Made by a program: the position numbers and the translations under genes. The notes beneath the pieces were generated by a model, which searched no databases, had not been told where the DNA came from, and was given only the letters and a program-made list of their open reading frames with translations. DNA of 64,000 bases, taken from assembly GCA_025331565.1 (NCBI GenBank), contig JAFREQ010000014.1:4172501-4236500 (forward strand), given 5' to 3'. The DNA is from Holacanthus passer. Taxonomy: Eukaryota > Chordata > Actinopteri > Pomacanthidae. Positions 34,485 through 47,330 of this stretch are shown here, piece by piece (the stretch's first letter is position 1; every line of letters starts with the position of its first letter).

Positions 34485-35324
34485 ATGCCCGAGGGCCAAC
34501 TGATTCACTGAAATCTGTTCTCTGTAGGGGGAGGGAAACCTAAAATAGCAGCCTCTGATTGTCATACAATTGGCTTAGACGGCACTGTGCAGCTGTGCTC
34601 TGAGCCTGTCTGTCTGTCATTTAACTGATTGCTGCACGGCTGCCAACCTATCAGGTGCATCATCACTGGAATGTCGGCTGCTAAGCGCGCCACAAAATTT
34701 ATCCCCAACTCCTTCCTAGCATAGGGTCAAAAACTGTGTATATATAGAGCACAGTGTGGTGTGGCATGAAACAGTTCTTCAAAATGTATTCCATTTTTGA
34801 TTACCATAATGCCACAGTGGCATAGTTCAAAGCTTAGATTGGACAGCTGCAGATATGAACAGAGACACCCCCAACCCCACCCTTCCATTTTAGAAGAGAA
34901 GCATAAAAGGAGAAGGAGGGAGACAGGAGAACAGACAGTGAATTCCAGGGCAGTCCTAGTTAATTACTGGGGTACAAGTGTGATAAAACACCCATCCACC
35001 TCTGAGGGCTATTACTTCCTGCCAATACCTTCATCATTGTTTTCAGCGCTCATAAGAATTTCCAGAGGCACAACTCACAACCTGATTTAAAGTGCTTACA
35101 ATCTATATACAATTGTTATTGAAGGTTAATGCCCAATATGGTGCCAGATTAGTCCATAGAAGTTGTGAGGGTTGAGCACACACCTCTGTTTCCATTCACA
35201 AGCTTTGTCATCAGTATGAGAAGTGGGCATGCATAATGAATGAAACGAAATTAATTCACACAAAAAATATTTTCCATTATTTTATAACCCTTTATGTGAA
35301 TTGCGGCAATTTTTCAAGAGTGAA
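34485..35324. other. Intergenic DNA, no feature recognised
   Basis: Noncoding AT-rich sequence. A small GTCT repeat lies near 34607. The 97-codon frame at 34797-35090 shows no domain. Confidence 0.55.
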
Positions 35325-35410
35325 AAGCTGTATTGATTATCGCCTTGAAATTAATTACTCCATCGTAATTTCAGGTCGTAGGTAATGACTTGCAAAATAG
35401 AGTATGCAAC
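35325..35410. promoter_or_regulatory. Candidate conserved noncoding element
   Basis: Compact block with TATTGATTATCGCC (PBX/HOX and GATA-like), GAAATTAATTACTCC and CATCGTAATTTCAGG words, and retained CpGs. No repeats are seen. Confidence 0.35.
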
Positions 35411-38149
35411 AAAAGTCAGGAAGTAAAATCAAGAAAAAACAATGGGACTAAAAAGCCAAACATCGTCAGTGAGGTCTTCAACATGCTCACTTAGTGTCAA
35501 CCCCGTGTCATTTTTTTAACACTGCCAGTGTGTGACTGCGTGGCAGTATCTCCAAATATTAATTAGCCTTGTCTGTGTATCTGATTACTGACATGCCTGA
35601 AGTGAGGGTGATAAAAAGGCCGTGTGGTTTATCTGCTCCCTTCTCCATTGAAAAGAAGGTACAGATAAAACTGGTATCATGAGGTTCATGCATGGTGAAT
35701 CATGTCCACAGTATTTTCTCTCTCTTCCGAAGTCAATAGGCCTGTAACGTGAGCACAGTATTGGGCTGTCCCTAGGCAGGCTGACTGAGCCCGCTAATGA
35801 AAACAGAGGAAGGGAAGGGAGAGAAAAAGAAACAGAGAGTTCTGTGTGTCTGAACAAACACAGGAGGAATACCTTCAAGGTCACCGTGAGAGAAAAAAAA
35901 AGAGGAAATAAGAACGAGGGAGATAAAGTGATTGAGAGACAGAGGGGGAGACGCTGAAATGACCGGTGAAGTTCTGACGAGACCAGGAATTTGGGCTCAA
36001 AGAGAAAATAAAAATACAAAACTTTTCTTCGACACTCTTTGTTTTGGGCCAGTGCAAAAGACTAAAACATTGCAGCCAACAACATGGAATTACAATATAA
36101 TAGTTCCTAAATAATTCTTTATTTTCACAGTTCACTTATCTTTTTAAGTGCAGAGGATTACATGGGCTTTACAACAATAAAACCATGCAGCAAGAGAGTG
36201 AGAAAAGGCAGGCACTGTATCCTACTGGGCAAACACACAAATGGGCTTTGTTTCATTTTTATGACCGTTTTAACATTACTTTATCAATAACAAATCAGAC
36301 ATTTTTGATAGCTCAGCACTCAAAGTAATAGGCAACAGAGCAATCCATGGAGCATGCTAAAAGTGTATGAGTGTAAAAGGGGCTGTGGCTGCACAGCCGT
36401 GAAACAGGAAAAGAAATGGGAAGAGGCCTGTCATAAGGACGTCAGAAGCTGGACTGTTCCAGAAATGCCCAAGTGTGGACATACACTCAGGCGTGACGTT
36501 ACAGCAAACCTATTATCTACTATTCTGTCACTTTGGCTTTTCCACTACAAACTTGGGACCAGATTCAATTTCAGCACCAGAGATGTCTGCTTCTCCGACC
36601 ATCACACAAGCACTCTCTCTCTCTCACCCTTGCTGAGTGGGTGTGTCCCCTCAGGGAGAAGATGGTGCTTTTTACAGCACTTCTTCCAACCTTAAAAAAA
36701 ACACTTAGCACCAGATCCAGAGCTGATTTTTTTTCCCACTATTAAAGGCGTCAGTGCTGCCACTAATCAAAACCTGGCCTGCAAACAGAAATACAATGTT
36801 AGCAGAGTATGCAACTGTCAAAAGAGATAGCTGTCCAAACGGAAACTTTTCGGGAGGGATACAGTCATTCAGCTCTCGGGGATTTATGGTGAGGAGTGTG
36901 TGATATGGGTATGAGATGTTTGTGCTGCAGTGATAGTGCATTCAAGATAACAATTCAGTCTTAGCGAGCTTATCATTAAAATTCCATCAGAGATATGGCA
37001 CAGGGAAGGAGGGAGAAGAAATGCCCAAGATCTAAGAACGGGAGGCCTTACATCACAGACAGACTGATGCTAGCTCAAGCCCCTGCTTTTGATCTCTTCG
37101 TTTACCTGGATGAGACCTGCTTGAAAAACACACCAAAAACTGACCTGTCAGCTACAGAAAGCAAACTTTCATGTGACGGCTGGCTGTCTGGCTGTCTGTG
37201 TCTACCCAGGCCCTAGTACCCCCAAACCATATCTAAACAGGCTACTATATGTCACCCAGTAAATCAAAGAAAGGCTTATATGATAAGAATCTTGTAATTT
37301 CTATGCACCAATAAAACATCTATGCACACAAGCACAGAACAGTGGCTTAAATAATACACATCCCCAAACTTAAGCAATTATAAAAACCACTCCTTGTAAC
37401 TCTTTCATGCGTATCGTGCCATTGGATGCAAGGGTCAGTCAGAGCTGGAATGGCAATCTCAACTAAATCCATGACAGTTGAAAGACACAAGCCTTTCCGT
37501 GTCTGTCTCAGTGGTGCTTTGTTTTTAGGCGTTGTTGATTCTCACCTCTTTCGTTTCGATGGCTCAACATTTCACTCGATCAGGCTTTTGTCAAGAGGGA
37601 CCTGTGTGCTCAGTATTAAACTCACAGAGGAGAATTAAGGGAAGGATGTTACACAGATCAAACCAGAGGACTCCTGGGCCTCTTACTCTCTTCAATCAAT
37701 AGGCAGGATAACACCAGCCAGCATCAAGAGGCAAATGAGGACATATAAATAGATGTTACGACTGTGACAGAACTTACACACACTACACATATACTGCTAA
37801 ACAGCTAAGGTTGACTGAGAAACTATATGGTTGGTTAGTTGGGAATATGTCACATAATTATGCGAGGCTGTGTGCTCTATGTATGCATGAACAGATCAAT
37901 GCTTACTATGCTTGGATGCCTAATACACAGCCAAGCCTTATTTAAAATGGATGCAACAGTTTGCACTCAACTTGCATCTGTATCGATGCATGGGTGCCTT
38001 CAGTTTCAAAGGTAGCCACTTCAGGTAATGCACGTGTCCCTCCAGACTTTGCACAGTCATACCCTGACTCAATAAAGGTCTGTTTCTGGGTTTCTCAGCT
38101 GGTGCGGCCAATTAGTGTGAAATTTGGTGACAGAACTGTGGAGAAGCTA
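35411..38149. other. Intergenic DNA with a purine tract
   Basis: Noncoding. A 7-base NF1-like dyad ACTGCCA/TGGCAGT lies at 35521-35547. A polypurine-biased tract at about 35800-35960 produces the Ser/Leu/Phe-rich 144-codon minus frame (35585-36019), which I reject. A (CT)n run lies near 36603-36617. No supported gene. Confidence 0.5.
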
Positions 38150-38420
38150 GGATAGTCCTTGTGTAATTATTGATCTAAGTTTACTTGCCTGAGGAGAGGA
38201 CACAGTACAGGGTTGTTCTCATACAGCGCCTAATTAATAGTGACATAATCTGATACTATAGCTTAAAGTTGCTGAGGATTTCTGATCCCCCCACTGGTGT
38301 GTGGACTTAGAGTGTTGCTCGTTGCACCGTAATTGCAAAGCTTTGGCTTGGTGTCACAATTAGAGTGGAAACCAGCCTTATTATATCCACTGTTATAATC
38401 TCTGCCAGACCTTATTTACC
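38150..38420. promoter_or_regulatory. Candidate conserved noncoding element
   Basis: Repeat-free block with GTGTAATTATTGATC near 38160, CGCCTAATTAATAGTGAC near 38226, CCGTAATTGCAAAGC near 38327 and CACAATTAGAGTGG near 38355. Four TAAT-type homeodomain words in 200 bases make this one of the denser candidates. Confidence 0.4.
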
Positions 38421-38881
38421 CCTGCTCTAGTTTGGTTTCTTTTCTTATGACACTGTTCTAGTCTGTATAGAATACAGACACTAATCCCTGTGACTGCAGG
38501 TTTTTAATAGAGGCTCGTGCAGGGCCATGCATTTGGCATACAGTTGGGATTTTTGCAGGACAGGTGCAATAATTATAGTGACAAGACAATAAGTATGGAG
38601 AGGGATATCTAGTAAAAGAAGATTTGCGGTTAAACATCAATGTCAGGCATCATATTGCAGGACAACGTGTAGCAGTTTAATTGGACTAATAAACATTGAC
38701 CACGTTTATTGAAATAGACAGTATTTGCAAATTGTCATACAGTGATTTTTACTGTATTTTCTAGAGGGAGCGTTTTCTACAGAGGCCTCTCTCTAGTTCA
38801 TAGCTGTGTTTGGCTGAATGACAACGCACTTCTTGATATGGCTATTTGGAAGGCCAGAGGAGGAACAAAACACAGGTGGAA
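38421..38881. other. Intergenic DNA, no feature recognised
   Basis: Noncoding sequence leading into the hairpin at 38882. A 65-codon frame (38742-38939) crosses the hairpin and shows no domain. Confidence 0.5.
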
Positions 38882-38909
38882 CTGCTCTACAAAGTCATTT
38901 GTAGAGCAG
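38882..38909. repeat. Perfect 12-base stem, 4-base loop hairpin
   Basis: CTGCTCTACAAA (38882-38893) and TTTGTAGAGCAG (38898-38909) are exact reverse complements around the loop GTCA. A further six-base complement, AGGAGG (38858-38863) with CCTCCT (38920-38925), could extend the fold across an asymmetric internal loop. No U run follows, so a pol III or bacterial-type terminator reading does not apply. The four-base loop is small for a pre-miRNA. Confidence 0.8.
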
Positions 38910-41779
38910 CTTGAAGGAACCTCCTTTAGTGTCTTATGAGACCCTGTGGGTCAGACAAAGAAACACTTTGGGAAAAGCACACAATGCATGCTGAAATAAC
39001 ATCTGACTTCAGTTCACGATTCCGTGCCCCATCTCTGAAGAAATGCTAACCAGCATCTTTCCTTTTTTGACCTCTCTCTGGGATTACTTCTAACCAGTCA
39101 CTCTCTGAAGGCTCCTCTACAGCGCTTCAGCCAGAAAGACACATAATATTTATCAGAAGAACAGAGGAGCTGCACAGAAAAAAGGGAGAGACAATTTAAG
39201 TGGTGTCTTTGATAAAGCAGTGTTTTTGAAGCACAGCCCGTTTAGCTTCAACAGGACAAGAGGAAATAAGGATGGGAAAGTGTGTCTCGCGACGGTGCTC
39301 CACATCAATACACACCGCAGATACCTGGATGCCTCCCAAACAGAGGAGAGACTCTGAGACCGCGCCTCCTCCCTTTAAACTTACGCTCTTTGATCTTCTC
39401 TCTCTTGAATGTAAAGACTGTTACTGCCTGCACCGCAGAGAGTTCAAGCACCCCACAACCTCCACCGCACTCACCCACCTCAATAACCACACTATGTGCT
39501 TCCTCACTTGTTGGAAAACTTTAGAAAGAGAGCAGAGGAACTTTTTCCTTGGAACCAGATACTCATCTTTACTTATGCTGCAAGATGGAGGGTGACCGAG
39601 CTGTTGTGAGCTGGTAAATTAGTAGGTCAGTGGTTTGATAGCACCGTTTACCAGCCAAATGATCACTTTGCTGCCCGTTTATCTGCTTCTCTGTATTGAT
39701 CTAAGTTTTTGTCTTGGTCTATCAAAGACTGAGCCAACACGGTTTGTTTTAATGTGATTTCCTTGGCCTCGGCCAATTAACAGGGCTGCAGCAGCATCAG
39801 TCGAGGGTTAAATGAGACCCAGGGTACCAGTGAGATCCAGCAAGAGCCTTCGCTGACAGATTCAATCTCCACTCCTCTCCACTGTTGTTATATCTATTTT
39901 AAATCTCTCCTCCGTATTTTTCCTTTCTTTCATTTTGCTGTGCTTATTACACAAGAACATGGACTTGCAGAATGTTTTGTGTCTCATTCAAATGTAGCTG
40001 AAGTTAGGTGCTTGAAAAATTATTTTTGTTATATCTACATTTAGGGCTTTTGTCATTACTGTGACTTGAAGCATGTTTGATGTTTACTGAACTCCTTTTT
40101 TATGCATCCTGATATTCTATTTCAACTAAATCTCCATGGTGTTACTTTGTTGGTGTAAACAAGACAAATGCAAAAATGCTGACGTGATGCATAACTATCT
40201 GATAAGCTGGCTAATGTATAAAAGCCATTTGTTTTGAGCTGCTTAAACATTATAGCTTACTGGGTGTTTTCTGTTATGACTTGAATCATTAAGACAATAA
40301 AAGTCTTGAGGTTTTCAGTTGCAGTAAAGTGGATGGTGCTCCATTTTCACAAATCTCAGAAATTTTTTGGTACAGTGAGAACATAAGATATCCATATGTA
40401 ATATATTTCAAGTCCTCTGCTAATTCACATTTCATTTACTACTCTGTCTTTCAGCAAGTGTGGGAGTCATTTGAATAAAAAGGAAGAAAACAAAAACAAG
40501 AAACAAAAAAGTGGCTATTATTTAGAATAAAATACATGGCAATGCAACGCTTTTTTATAAGCTGAATAGGGATGTCTATTTTCTATACAGCAGCATGTCT
40601 CACATTTGTTCTAAAATGGTCAGTTTCATTGTCTCCTCCGTCACTATTTCACAGAATTATTGCCATTGGCCAACTATTTTCTCTCCTTCCACTATCTGCG
40701 TGTTACCATTTTCAAAGTCCCTGTGTGAAACAACAACAGCCTCCGAGGTACTGGCTTTAACAAGTCCAGTGACCTCCTCCACAGCGAAAATATAGGTAGG
40801 CTCGACCTCTAGTGCAGCAAGGATCAAGTTATATATGTCTTTTTTTAAATCAGTAAACACTGTATCACGTAGTCGACATGTGTCCTTTGCTGTTTTATGT
40901 CTTTTACGGGGATTTAGCTATTTTAAAGCCAGGACTTGTGTCCCCACATGCAAATGTTTCACCAAAAGAAATTCCCCCAAGCCAGTATTTTGCAAGGGCA
41001 CCATCGCTGCATCCTGGGTTTAGCGCCACCAGAATGATAATGGCTAAAACGATGTGTGGAAATAGGTCTGGCTGTGCGAGACTAAGATCACTTAAACATC
41101 CAATGGCATGTTTACATGACTTGATTCAAGGCAAAAGAGTTTGTTATGTTGACTCTATATGTCGATTGTCATAGTCTTGGCAGCTGTTATTTGTGCACAA
41201 CAAATTGCTACCCTTGGACATTGTGATGGATTTTCCTTCTGTCAGATTTGCAAGTAGTTTGATAAAGGCTTTTGGCTTGTCTTTCATGGATAGTTTGGTT
41301 CTATTAAATGTTCAGTAGCAGAAAAGACAATTCTTGGCAGCGCTGTGTCGTCTAACCACCAATATAAAGTAGACACAGTGGAGTGGTTTCACCGGTCTCA
41401 GCCAACTGGAGGTGGGTGACAGCTAGGGCTCTCCCGTCCCGTGAGAACAGAAACTGTTAACACAGCAATGGCTTCAGCATTGCTGAGTGGCACTAACAGG
41501 GGGAGGGGTTGTGTAGTGAGAGGACTCACCTCTCTCTACCCTCCAGTTTCCCTCATCGAGCAAAAAAGCTTTCTCTTGTCTCTTGGTCCGGTGTAATGTG
41601 CGTCAGGATCTCTGGAATTCAATTACTGTTCCCTTTTAGCCGCGCCTGTAATCTTCCTGTTCCAGTCATATGCTCTGGGTGCCAGCCAGTGTCACACACT
41701 TTTCCCAAAATGATTTCTTTTATGACCAGCCAGCAAGAGCACAAACTGCATGCAGTTATAGAACAGATCTGGATCCATT
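38910..41779. other. Intergenic or intronic DNA, no gene supported
   Basis: Noncoding. Overlapping frames at 39272-39595 on both strands and at 40572-41174 show no recognisable protein. A weak B-box-like GGTCAGTGGTTTGATAGC near 39634 may be a SINE scrap. AT-rich from 39940 to 40580. Confidence 0.5.
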
Positions 41780-41950
41780 CAGCCCACCATTTTGCCTAAA
41801 CCTAATTACGTTACATTTGGGGGAATGTCACTATAAACTGTGGGGGTATAACAGTGTAGTCTCTAATGAGTGTTCAATTAAACAGAGAGCACCCACAAGG
41901 CAAACTGGGCCCAATAAAGCCAAGTGAATGCTTTCCAATTGACACAGTCT
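41780..41950. promoter_or_regulatory. Candidate conserved noncoding element
   Basis: Repeat-free block with AACCTAATTACGTTACATTTG near 41799-41819 (TAATTA next to a CRE/ATF-like TTACGT), GTGTTCAATTAAACAG near 41869 and GGGCCCAATAAAGCC near 41907. No coding signal. Confidence 0.35.
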
Positions 41951-42111
41951 CTTCTTGAAGTCTCACTGAAGTCTTGAATCAACAACCTATGTTTGTACCA
42001 AAGACTTCACAGCTTAAAAAAAACATGTTTCCATCCTGCCCTGTAGGGTGTGAGAACTCTTGAGACTGTCCTCACCAGAAAACCAAATGTCTGGTTGTTT
42101 GTTTGAACATA

Positions 42112-42310
42112 TAAAGGAAAAGTTCAAAGTATTGGGAAATCTGCTTATTCACCTTTCCACCTAGAGTTGACGCCAAATTTGTCTACCGCGACCTCTAAAG
42201 GCTACTAATCAACACATTTTATCTAACTTGTTGAAGTTTAAAAATGACATGATGAAAATGTCATGTGTCTGACTATTTCCAGTCACAGTAACTAGCAGAA
42301 ATAGTGCACA
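42112..42310 (+). mobile_element. Widespread teleost interspersed repeat, internally deleted
   Basis: The order of words (AAAGTATTGGGAAATCTGCTTATTC, then CCTAGAGTTGACG, then CCTCTAAAGGCTACTAATCAACACATTTTATC, then GTGTCTGACTATTTCC) follows a repeat I recall in many fish genomes ('...GGAAATATGCTTATTCGC...', '...CACCTCTAAAGCTCACTAATTAACACG...', '...CGGACTATTTCTTGG...'). The usual segment between the first and second halves is missing here. The class is uncertain and no transposase is present. Confidence 0.55.
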
Positions 42311-43639
42311 GTACTGAAAGGCAGATTTTTTAAATTTCCAATCTCCTCCCAAATGCCAGACTATTCATTTAAAAGAACGTATGTTTAAGTTTACATGAGC
42401 TGCAACCTCCTGTTTCTGTGCAAAAGAAATAACTGTTGCTCTCAGAAGCAAAGGCGGACACAGCGTGACAATATTACAATGCCAGAAAAACCCAGACGGA
42501 GATGGTCAACTTTAACATCAGTTATCTGTATCCTGTCTCCTACCAACTGTCTACTTTTTATTTTTTACCCATGTCCACCATATTTCCCTAACCTCAACCA
42601 AGTAGTAGTTTCAGTTAGCTAAAACGAACCAACTAACTAACAATCATTTGGCCAGTGACAAGCAATGCTGTTGTTACGATGTGGGCATCAGATCAGAAAA
42701 TGCTCATATGGGTCTTTCCAGAAGGTAGAGACAAATGACACGTTTTGTCGTTAAGGCTGGTGCAACTCCTGCAGGGTGAATTGTTGCTTCACACAAAGTT
42801 GGAAGAATTGAGTGAGAAGAGGAGAGGGAGGGTCTGTGGGCATTGTCATCACCTCTGACAAACATGCGGTTGTGTTTAATTATCAAGTGTTTACTCTCCT
42901 GCCCCGCACGTCAATCTCATGGACCCCCAAAAATCTGACACACACTGTGGCCCCACGCTATTAACTAGAGTCAACAGAGCAATGATCTGTGCCTGGTGTT
43001 CCTGTCTTGTGATAGCTGAGGATCTGCACCCCCACCCCTCCGCTCCACCTGCCTCTCCTGTCTGCCGGAGTTAATTTATCTGGGTGATAAGCAGGTGGAC
43101 GAGGGGAGGAGAGGCCCTCAGACTGAGCTGCACTGTCAGACCTGGCAGACTGAGTGACAATGCTAATAGCCAGGTCCCATTAACCTCACCACACGCTTCA
43201 CCTTTATCTACCACACAAAAGACTGTTTGTTTGCTTGTTGGATGATAATATTTACCTCGTGATTTGGCGGCCCCAGACATGACAAATATATTTGTGCATT
43301 TTGAGAAGGCACTGTGATTCACGTAAAGAGGGGGTGCTACTGAAAGGAGACAGTTCTACAGCTCCAGTCTGTGATAAGGGGTGATGTTCTTGGCCTAGTC
43401 TGTAACTTTAAAATGAAGGCATATTCTTGTTTCCCTTTTCTTACTTTTAAATGAACTATGTCCTTGCCCACATTATTCCACCATGGTCTTGGCTTACCAC
43501 TATACGATACAGTTCAGCTTCATAAAACACAATATATCTGCATGTTGCATTAGCGCATTTAGGCAGTTTATTCTTATCTTGGGGCCACAGTCCTATTATA
43601 GAAGAAGTTTGGTGTTTGTATACGGACGAGTCCTGTGGC
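42311..43639. other. Intergenic DNA, no gene recognised
   Basis: Noncoding. At 43139-43176 an 8-base dyad (GACCTGGC / GCCAGGTC) flanks a 22-base loop containing CTAATA. GTTTAATTATCAAG near 42875 and GTTAATTTATC near 43069 are enhancer-like words. The 83-codon minus frame at 43071-43322 shows no domain. Confidence 0.5.
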
Positions 43640-43940
43640 GAGCTCAGTGCTCTGGTGCCAGACACAAGACTGAGAGATATTGCTTTAATTGGAGAGTTAC
43701 TGATCCTGCAAGGCATTTGGGTGCCAGACGTTAGCATCAATGCTTCTCGCTGTATTTTGCTGCGCAATCACAAAAATGATATTGGGGGGACAGCAGGTGA
43801 TCCATAAAAGCTGTGTTTTAAAGCCTTGTTAATTATTCCTTCAGAAGTCTAATGAACAATGGGGAATAAAACCTTGTGCAGGGCAAATCTATTTGTGGGA
43901 GAGGAGGAGCCAACTCTCTTTCAGATACAGTACTTCAGAG
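43640..43940. promoter_or_regulatory. Candidate conserved noncoding element
   Basis: Repeat-free block with TTAATTGGAGAG near 43685, GCTGCGCAATCACAAAAATGATATTGG near 43759 (C/EBP-like TGCGCAAT and a GATA-like word), and GTTAATTATTCC near 43828. Overlapping sense and antisense frames at 43456-43807 carry no recognised domain. Confidence 0.35.
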
Positions 43941-44079
43941 CCTTTACCCCATCTCATCTGTCAACATGAGTCTATCATTATTAAGCTCACACACACGAGC
44001 TTTGTGCTTTGATCATGCCCCCGAATATAGCTGGTACAATATTTAATAGTCATGTACACTTACAGGGATATGGCGTTGG

Positions 44080-44560
44080 GATGGAAATATGTGCTCAAAA
44101 TGGTGTCTTCCATGCATAATGAAGCAGATGCAGAAGATTATATAGTTTGGCACAGAATTTGAATATGCATAGATTATCTCCAATTTGATTTAGCAGCTGG
44201 TGTCTGGGTGCGGATGTGTACAGTACATCACTTACGAATGCTGGGACCTCCACATTCTTGAATTCCGTTTCAGTGTAGTTTATCATATTTCCCTGTGTGG
44301 AACAGACATCGTATTCTGTCTTTGGCTGGAGAGGGCTTAATACACGGCAGGCCTGCCAGCTCTTTCACTCCGTAAGAGATATGAGAAGAAGGAGATTAGC
44401 TCAGCTACTCATCCATGACCTTGATATTACGATGAAGACGGATAAGAGTTTTCTCCCTCCACCTGCCCAAAGCCTGCAAGGCTGTTTAAACAGCAGGCCC
44501 GGCAGTCATCATCCATTCAAAACAAATGTGTTCTACCAGGGTTCAATTTTTCAGCCATTC
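44080..44560. promoter_or_regulatory. Candidate conserved noncoding element with GGCAGGCCTGCC palindrome
   Basis: Extended repeat-free segment with AATATGCATAG near 44161, CAATTTGATTTAGC near 44181, GGGCTTAATACACGG near 44333 and a perfect 12-base palindrome GGCAGGCCTGCC at 44346-44357, suggesting a paired AP-2-like half site. It also has GAGATTAGCTCAGC near 44392 and GATATTACGATGAAGACGG near 44423. No coding evidence. Confidence 0.4.
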
Positions 44561-46404
44561 TATTCAGTATCCTGAGTCAATTAATGATGTCATACACTAG
44601 CAGAATAAAACAAATGCTTGCTCTGGAGCCTCCAGAGGGATGATTATGAGAGCTGAGCAGTTTAGGATAGCGGTGTGTACAGTGGTATGCCTCACAAGTC
44701 TTTTTGATCAAAACTTTATTGTCACATAGCTGAACTGCCTTTAAAAGCTTCACATAATTCACATGAGGAGAGGACTAAAAAAATGTTCCACTGTTTACTA
44801 AAAGGTTTCACTATTTCCCCTCTCTGTGACAAGCAAATTGTTAATTCCATGCTAACAATGTCATAAGATTACTAGAGTATGCTTTACAGAAAGCACATTA
44901 TCTGAGCCCAGAAAAAAGTCCTTAAAGCAACTGTTTGAAATAATGAGCAGGGCAGAAGTGATCCCCACTTCATCTTCACCTAACAAAGAGATTAAAAATG
45001 CAATGTGGAGCTCAAGCACCCTGCAATCGCTGACTGTACTAAAACAGGCTGGTTAAGTTAGGGCACAAACTTTATCTTTTCTTCTTAGAGTACATCCACA
45101 CTAAGATGATGTTTATTTATGGTATGTTAGTAGGATTTATTCCAATTTGCAGTAACAATACAAAATATTCCGAATTTGCACTTTTTGTTCATAATGAGAA
45201 ATAAAATGACCACTGATAATAAATGGCAGTAAAATTATAATCTTGTATTCTTTAGTGGTCTCTCAAGTAAATAAAAAAAGGCTTTGTTCTGCCATTGGAA
45301 GTCTAAGATAAATATATTATTGTTTATGTTCTGCTTTCATGCACAACCCATACCACACCTACTGAACCTACCACAGTAGACGTATGGACCCTTCACATTT
45401 TGCGACCTGGTCTGTGACTGGCTTCACATAATAATGATGTCTTTAAAATGCTGTAGCTACAGTACATGTTTCCATCGCTATCGCACTGCTTGTCTTTTTA
45501 CAACTCATTGGTTATTCAGCCTGGATTGCATGTCTACAACATGCTCATTACTGAGTCTCACTAAAAGCACCTGCAATTGTCCAATGTAGGCTAGCATGTC
45601 ACGGAGGAAGTGCTGAGAGGGCATACCTCTCTTTTACCAGAATGCACGGAGAGTACTGAGGGGATGGCATTAAGACATAATGAGTAAAAAATGTCTCTCT
45701 TACACTGGGCCGAGAAGCTGATGGGATTTTCATGCTAGACTGAATCTCAGATGCATTCGGCAGACAGCAAACGCTCAGGACATATTTGTTTGTTACTGAT
45801 GTTGTAGTTAACAGCTGTTGCTGTATTTTGAAATACAGTAAATGCCATGAATCCAGACAGTGTTTTAATTTTTTTTCTTTTTTTCTGGTGCCAGGAAAGG
45901 AAAGACACAAATGCGAAATTCTAGCTCAAGACAAGACAATGTTCTAGTATTTGCTTGAAAATTAGAAACAAATTACAGAAACCACAGAACATGACGGTCC
46001 ATTTAAGGAAACAATTTGTCATCTGAATCTAATCTGTTTCAAAGTCAAACATTTTAAATGTGATTTTGAATGCGTGTTAAAATTTCACTACAAACAATTC
46101 TATAATTCTAATGATTATGATTGGCATTTTAATTATCTTTGTATAACACAGATACTATGCTCGTTGTGTTCATTTGAGATCAAAGGGAGAGGGAATTTCT
46201 AGATACAACAAAGGCTCTTCATAGTAAGTAATTTAAAACAGTTTGAGAGAAGACTGTGCTGTGTCCCTTACAAGACCTGCTTATTTAAGTCCCTGGATTT
46301 GGCAAATAAAGCTGAAAATGCCCTTTGACCATTAAGTGAACTGATCTTATTTTCAGAGAAAGACTGGTGATTCATACAGTATGCAGGCTCAAATGCACTA
46401 GAGG
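44561..46404. other. AT-rich intergenic DNA
   Basis: Noncoding AT-rich sequence. The 103-codon minus frame at 45599-45910 has no recognisable domain. TACATGTTTCCATCGCTATCGC near 45463 might belong to a decayed transposon but cannot be assigned. Confidence 0.55.
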
Positions 46405-46530
46405 CTAAAAAGAAAAAAAAGAAATGCAGGAGGAGAAAAGGGAAAAGATGAGAGAGAGGAAAGAGAGGGCAAAAAAAGGAGAGTTAGCAAAGTAGAAACA
46501 GAGGAGAGGTATAGATGGAAAGCAGGATGT
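46405..46530. repeat. Polypurine tract
   Basis: About 125 bases almost wholly A/G on the plus strand, with GAGAGAGG and AAAAAGAAAAAAAAG runs. The minus-strand Ser/Leu/Phe-rich frame over it is an artefact. Confidence 0.8.
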
Positions 46531-47029
46531 GATGGAGGTGGTGGTGTGCCAAAGTTATCCACTGATCCATGCCGAAACAGATGCATTTGATCACAGCAAA
46601 TCTCGGGCTTAGAGCATAAATACATAATAAACAAAAATTAATGGAGGCAAGCGGCATGCATGTGTTTCATCGGTCTGTGAGTTACCACTACAGTGACTGG
46701 AGCAGGGCAGAGGCATCCATATGGATGCTGCTTAGAGAACAGACTTGTTAACATATCTCCTTCACTGCTCCTAGCAAAGCGTTACAGAGATGGAATACAT
46801 ATCAGCCACATTTAATAACAACAATACGAGTCTATGTGGGAGGGTAAAAAAAAAAATGATACAGCAAAGAAATTCCTGCCAAGCATGATGCTCATGCCAA
46901 ATTGGATCAATATCGCTGTGAAACTGTTACTATGTAGTGCAAAGCACTTATTGTAATGTGCTGCACAGGCTATATACAGTAAGTATTCAATACCTCGTAA
47001 TGAAACAGTGATATAGAGTGAAATTCGTC
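46531..47029. other. Intergenic DNA, no feature recognised
   Basis: Noncoding sequence with an A run near 46847-46856. No supported open frame. Confidence 0.55.
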
Positions 47030-47330
47030 AACACAAACACTCTGATAATTTGACAATCTAGCAGATGTCAAAGGCCTCATATTATCCAGTAACAAGTGAT
47101 CGCGACTAATTCTGCAAGTGTTCTGAGCAGAGTTGTGGAGAAGCAATGAGCAGGACTCAGAGCTTACATCTGAATTCTATGGCTTGCAATTAGAACAACC
47201 ATTTTTCCCACTAGTGCAGCAGAAAACACGAAGAAGTCAAGGATGATGAATTAGTCTAATGATTCCACAGTAATATCGCTCAGAGACAGAGCTGGAGGAA
47301 ATTGCTGTTCCAAAGTGAAAGGCCTAAAAT
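47030..47330. promoter_or_regulatory. Candidate conserved noncoding element
   Basis: Repeat-free block with CTGATAATTTGACAATC near 47041, AAGTGATCGCGACTAATTC near 47094, TTGCAATTAGAAC near 47184 and GATGAATTAGTCTAATG near 47245. CpGs are retained inside AT-rich homeodomain-like words. No coding potential. Confidence 0.35.

Noticed and set aside
35585..36019. 144-codon minus-strand open frame
   Set aside because: Its Ser/Leu/Phe/Pro composition comes from reading a purine-rich tract in reverse. It has no domain or conserved motif.
36572..36593. TTCAGCACCA resembling a REST/NRSE site
   Set aside because: Only the left half matches the consensus. The right half (GGACAGCGCC-type) is absent.
39598..39660. 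B-box-like GGTCAGTGGTTTGATAGC suggesting a SINE
   Set aside because: No convincing A box at tRNA spacing and no family tail follows. One 12-base resemblance is not enough.
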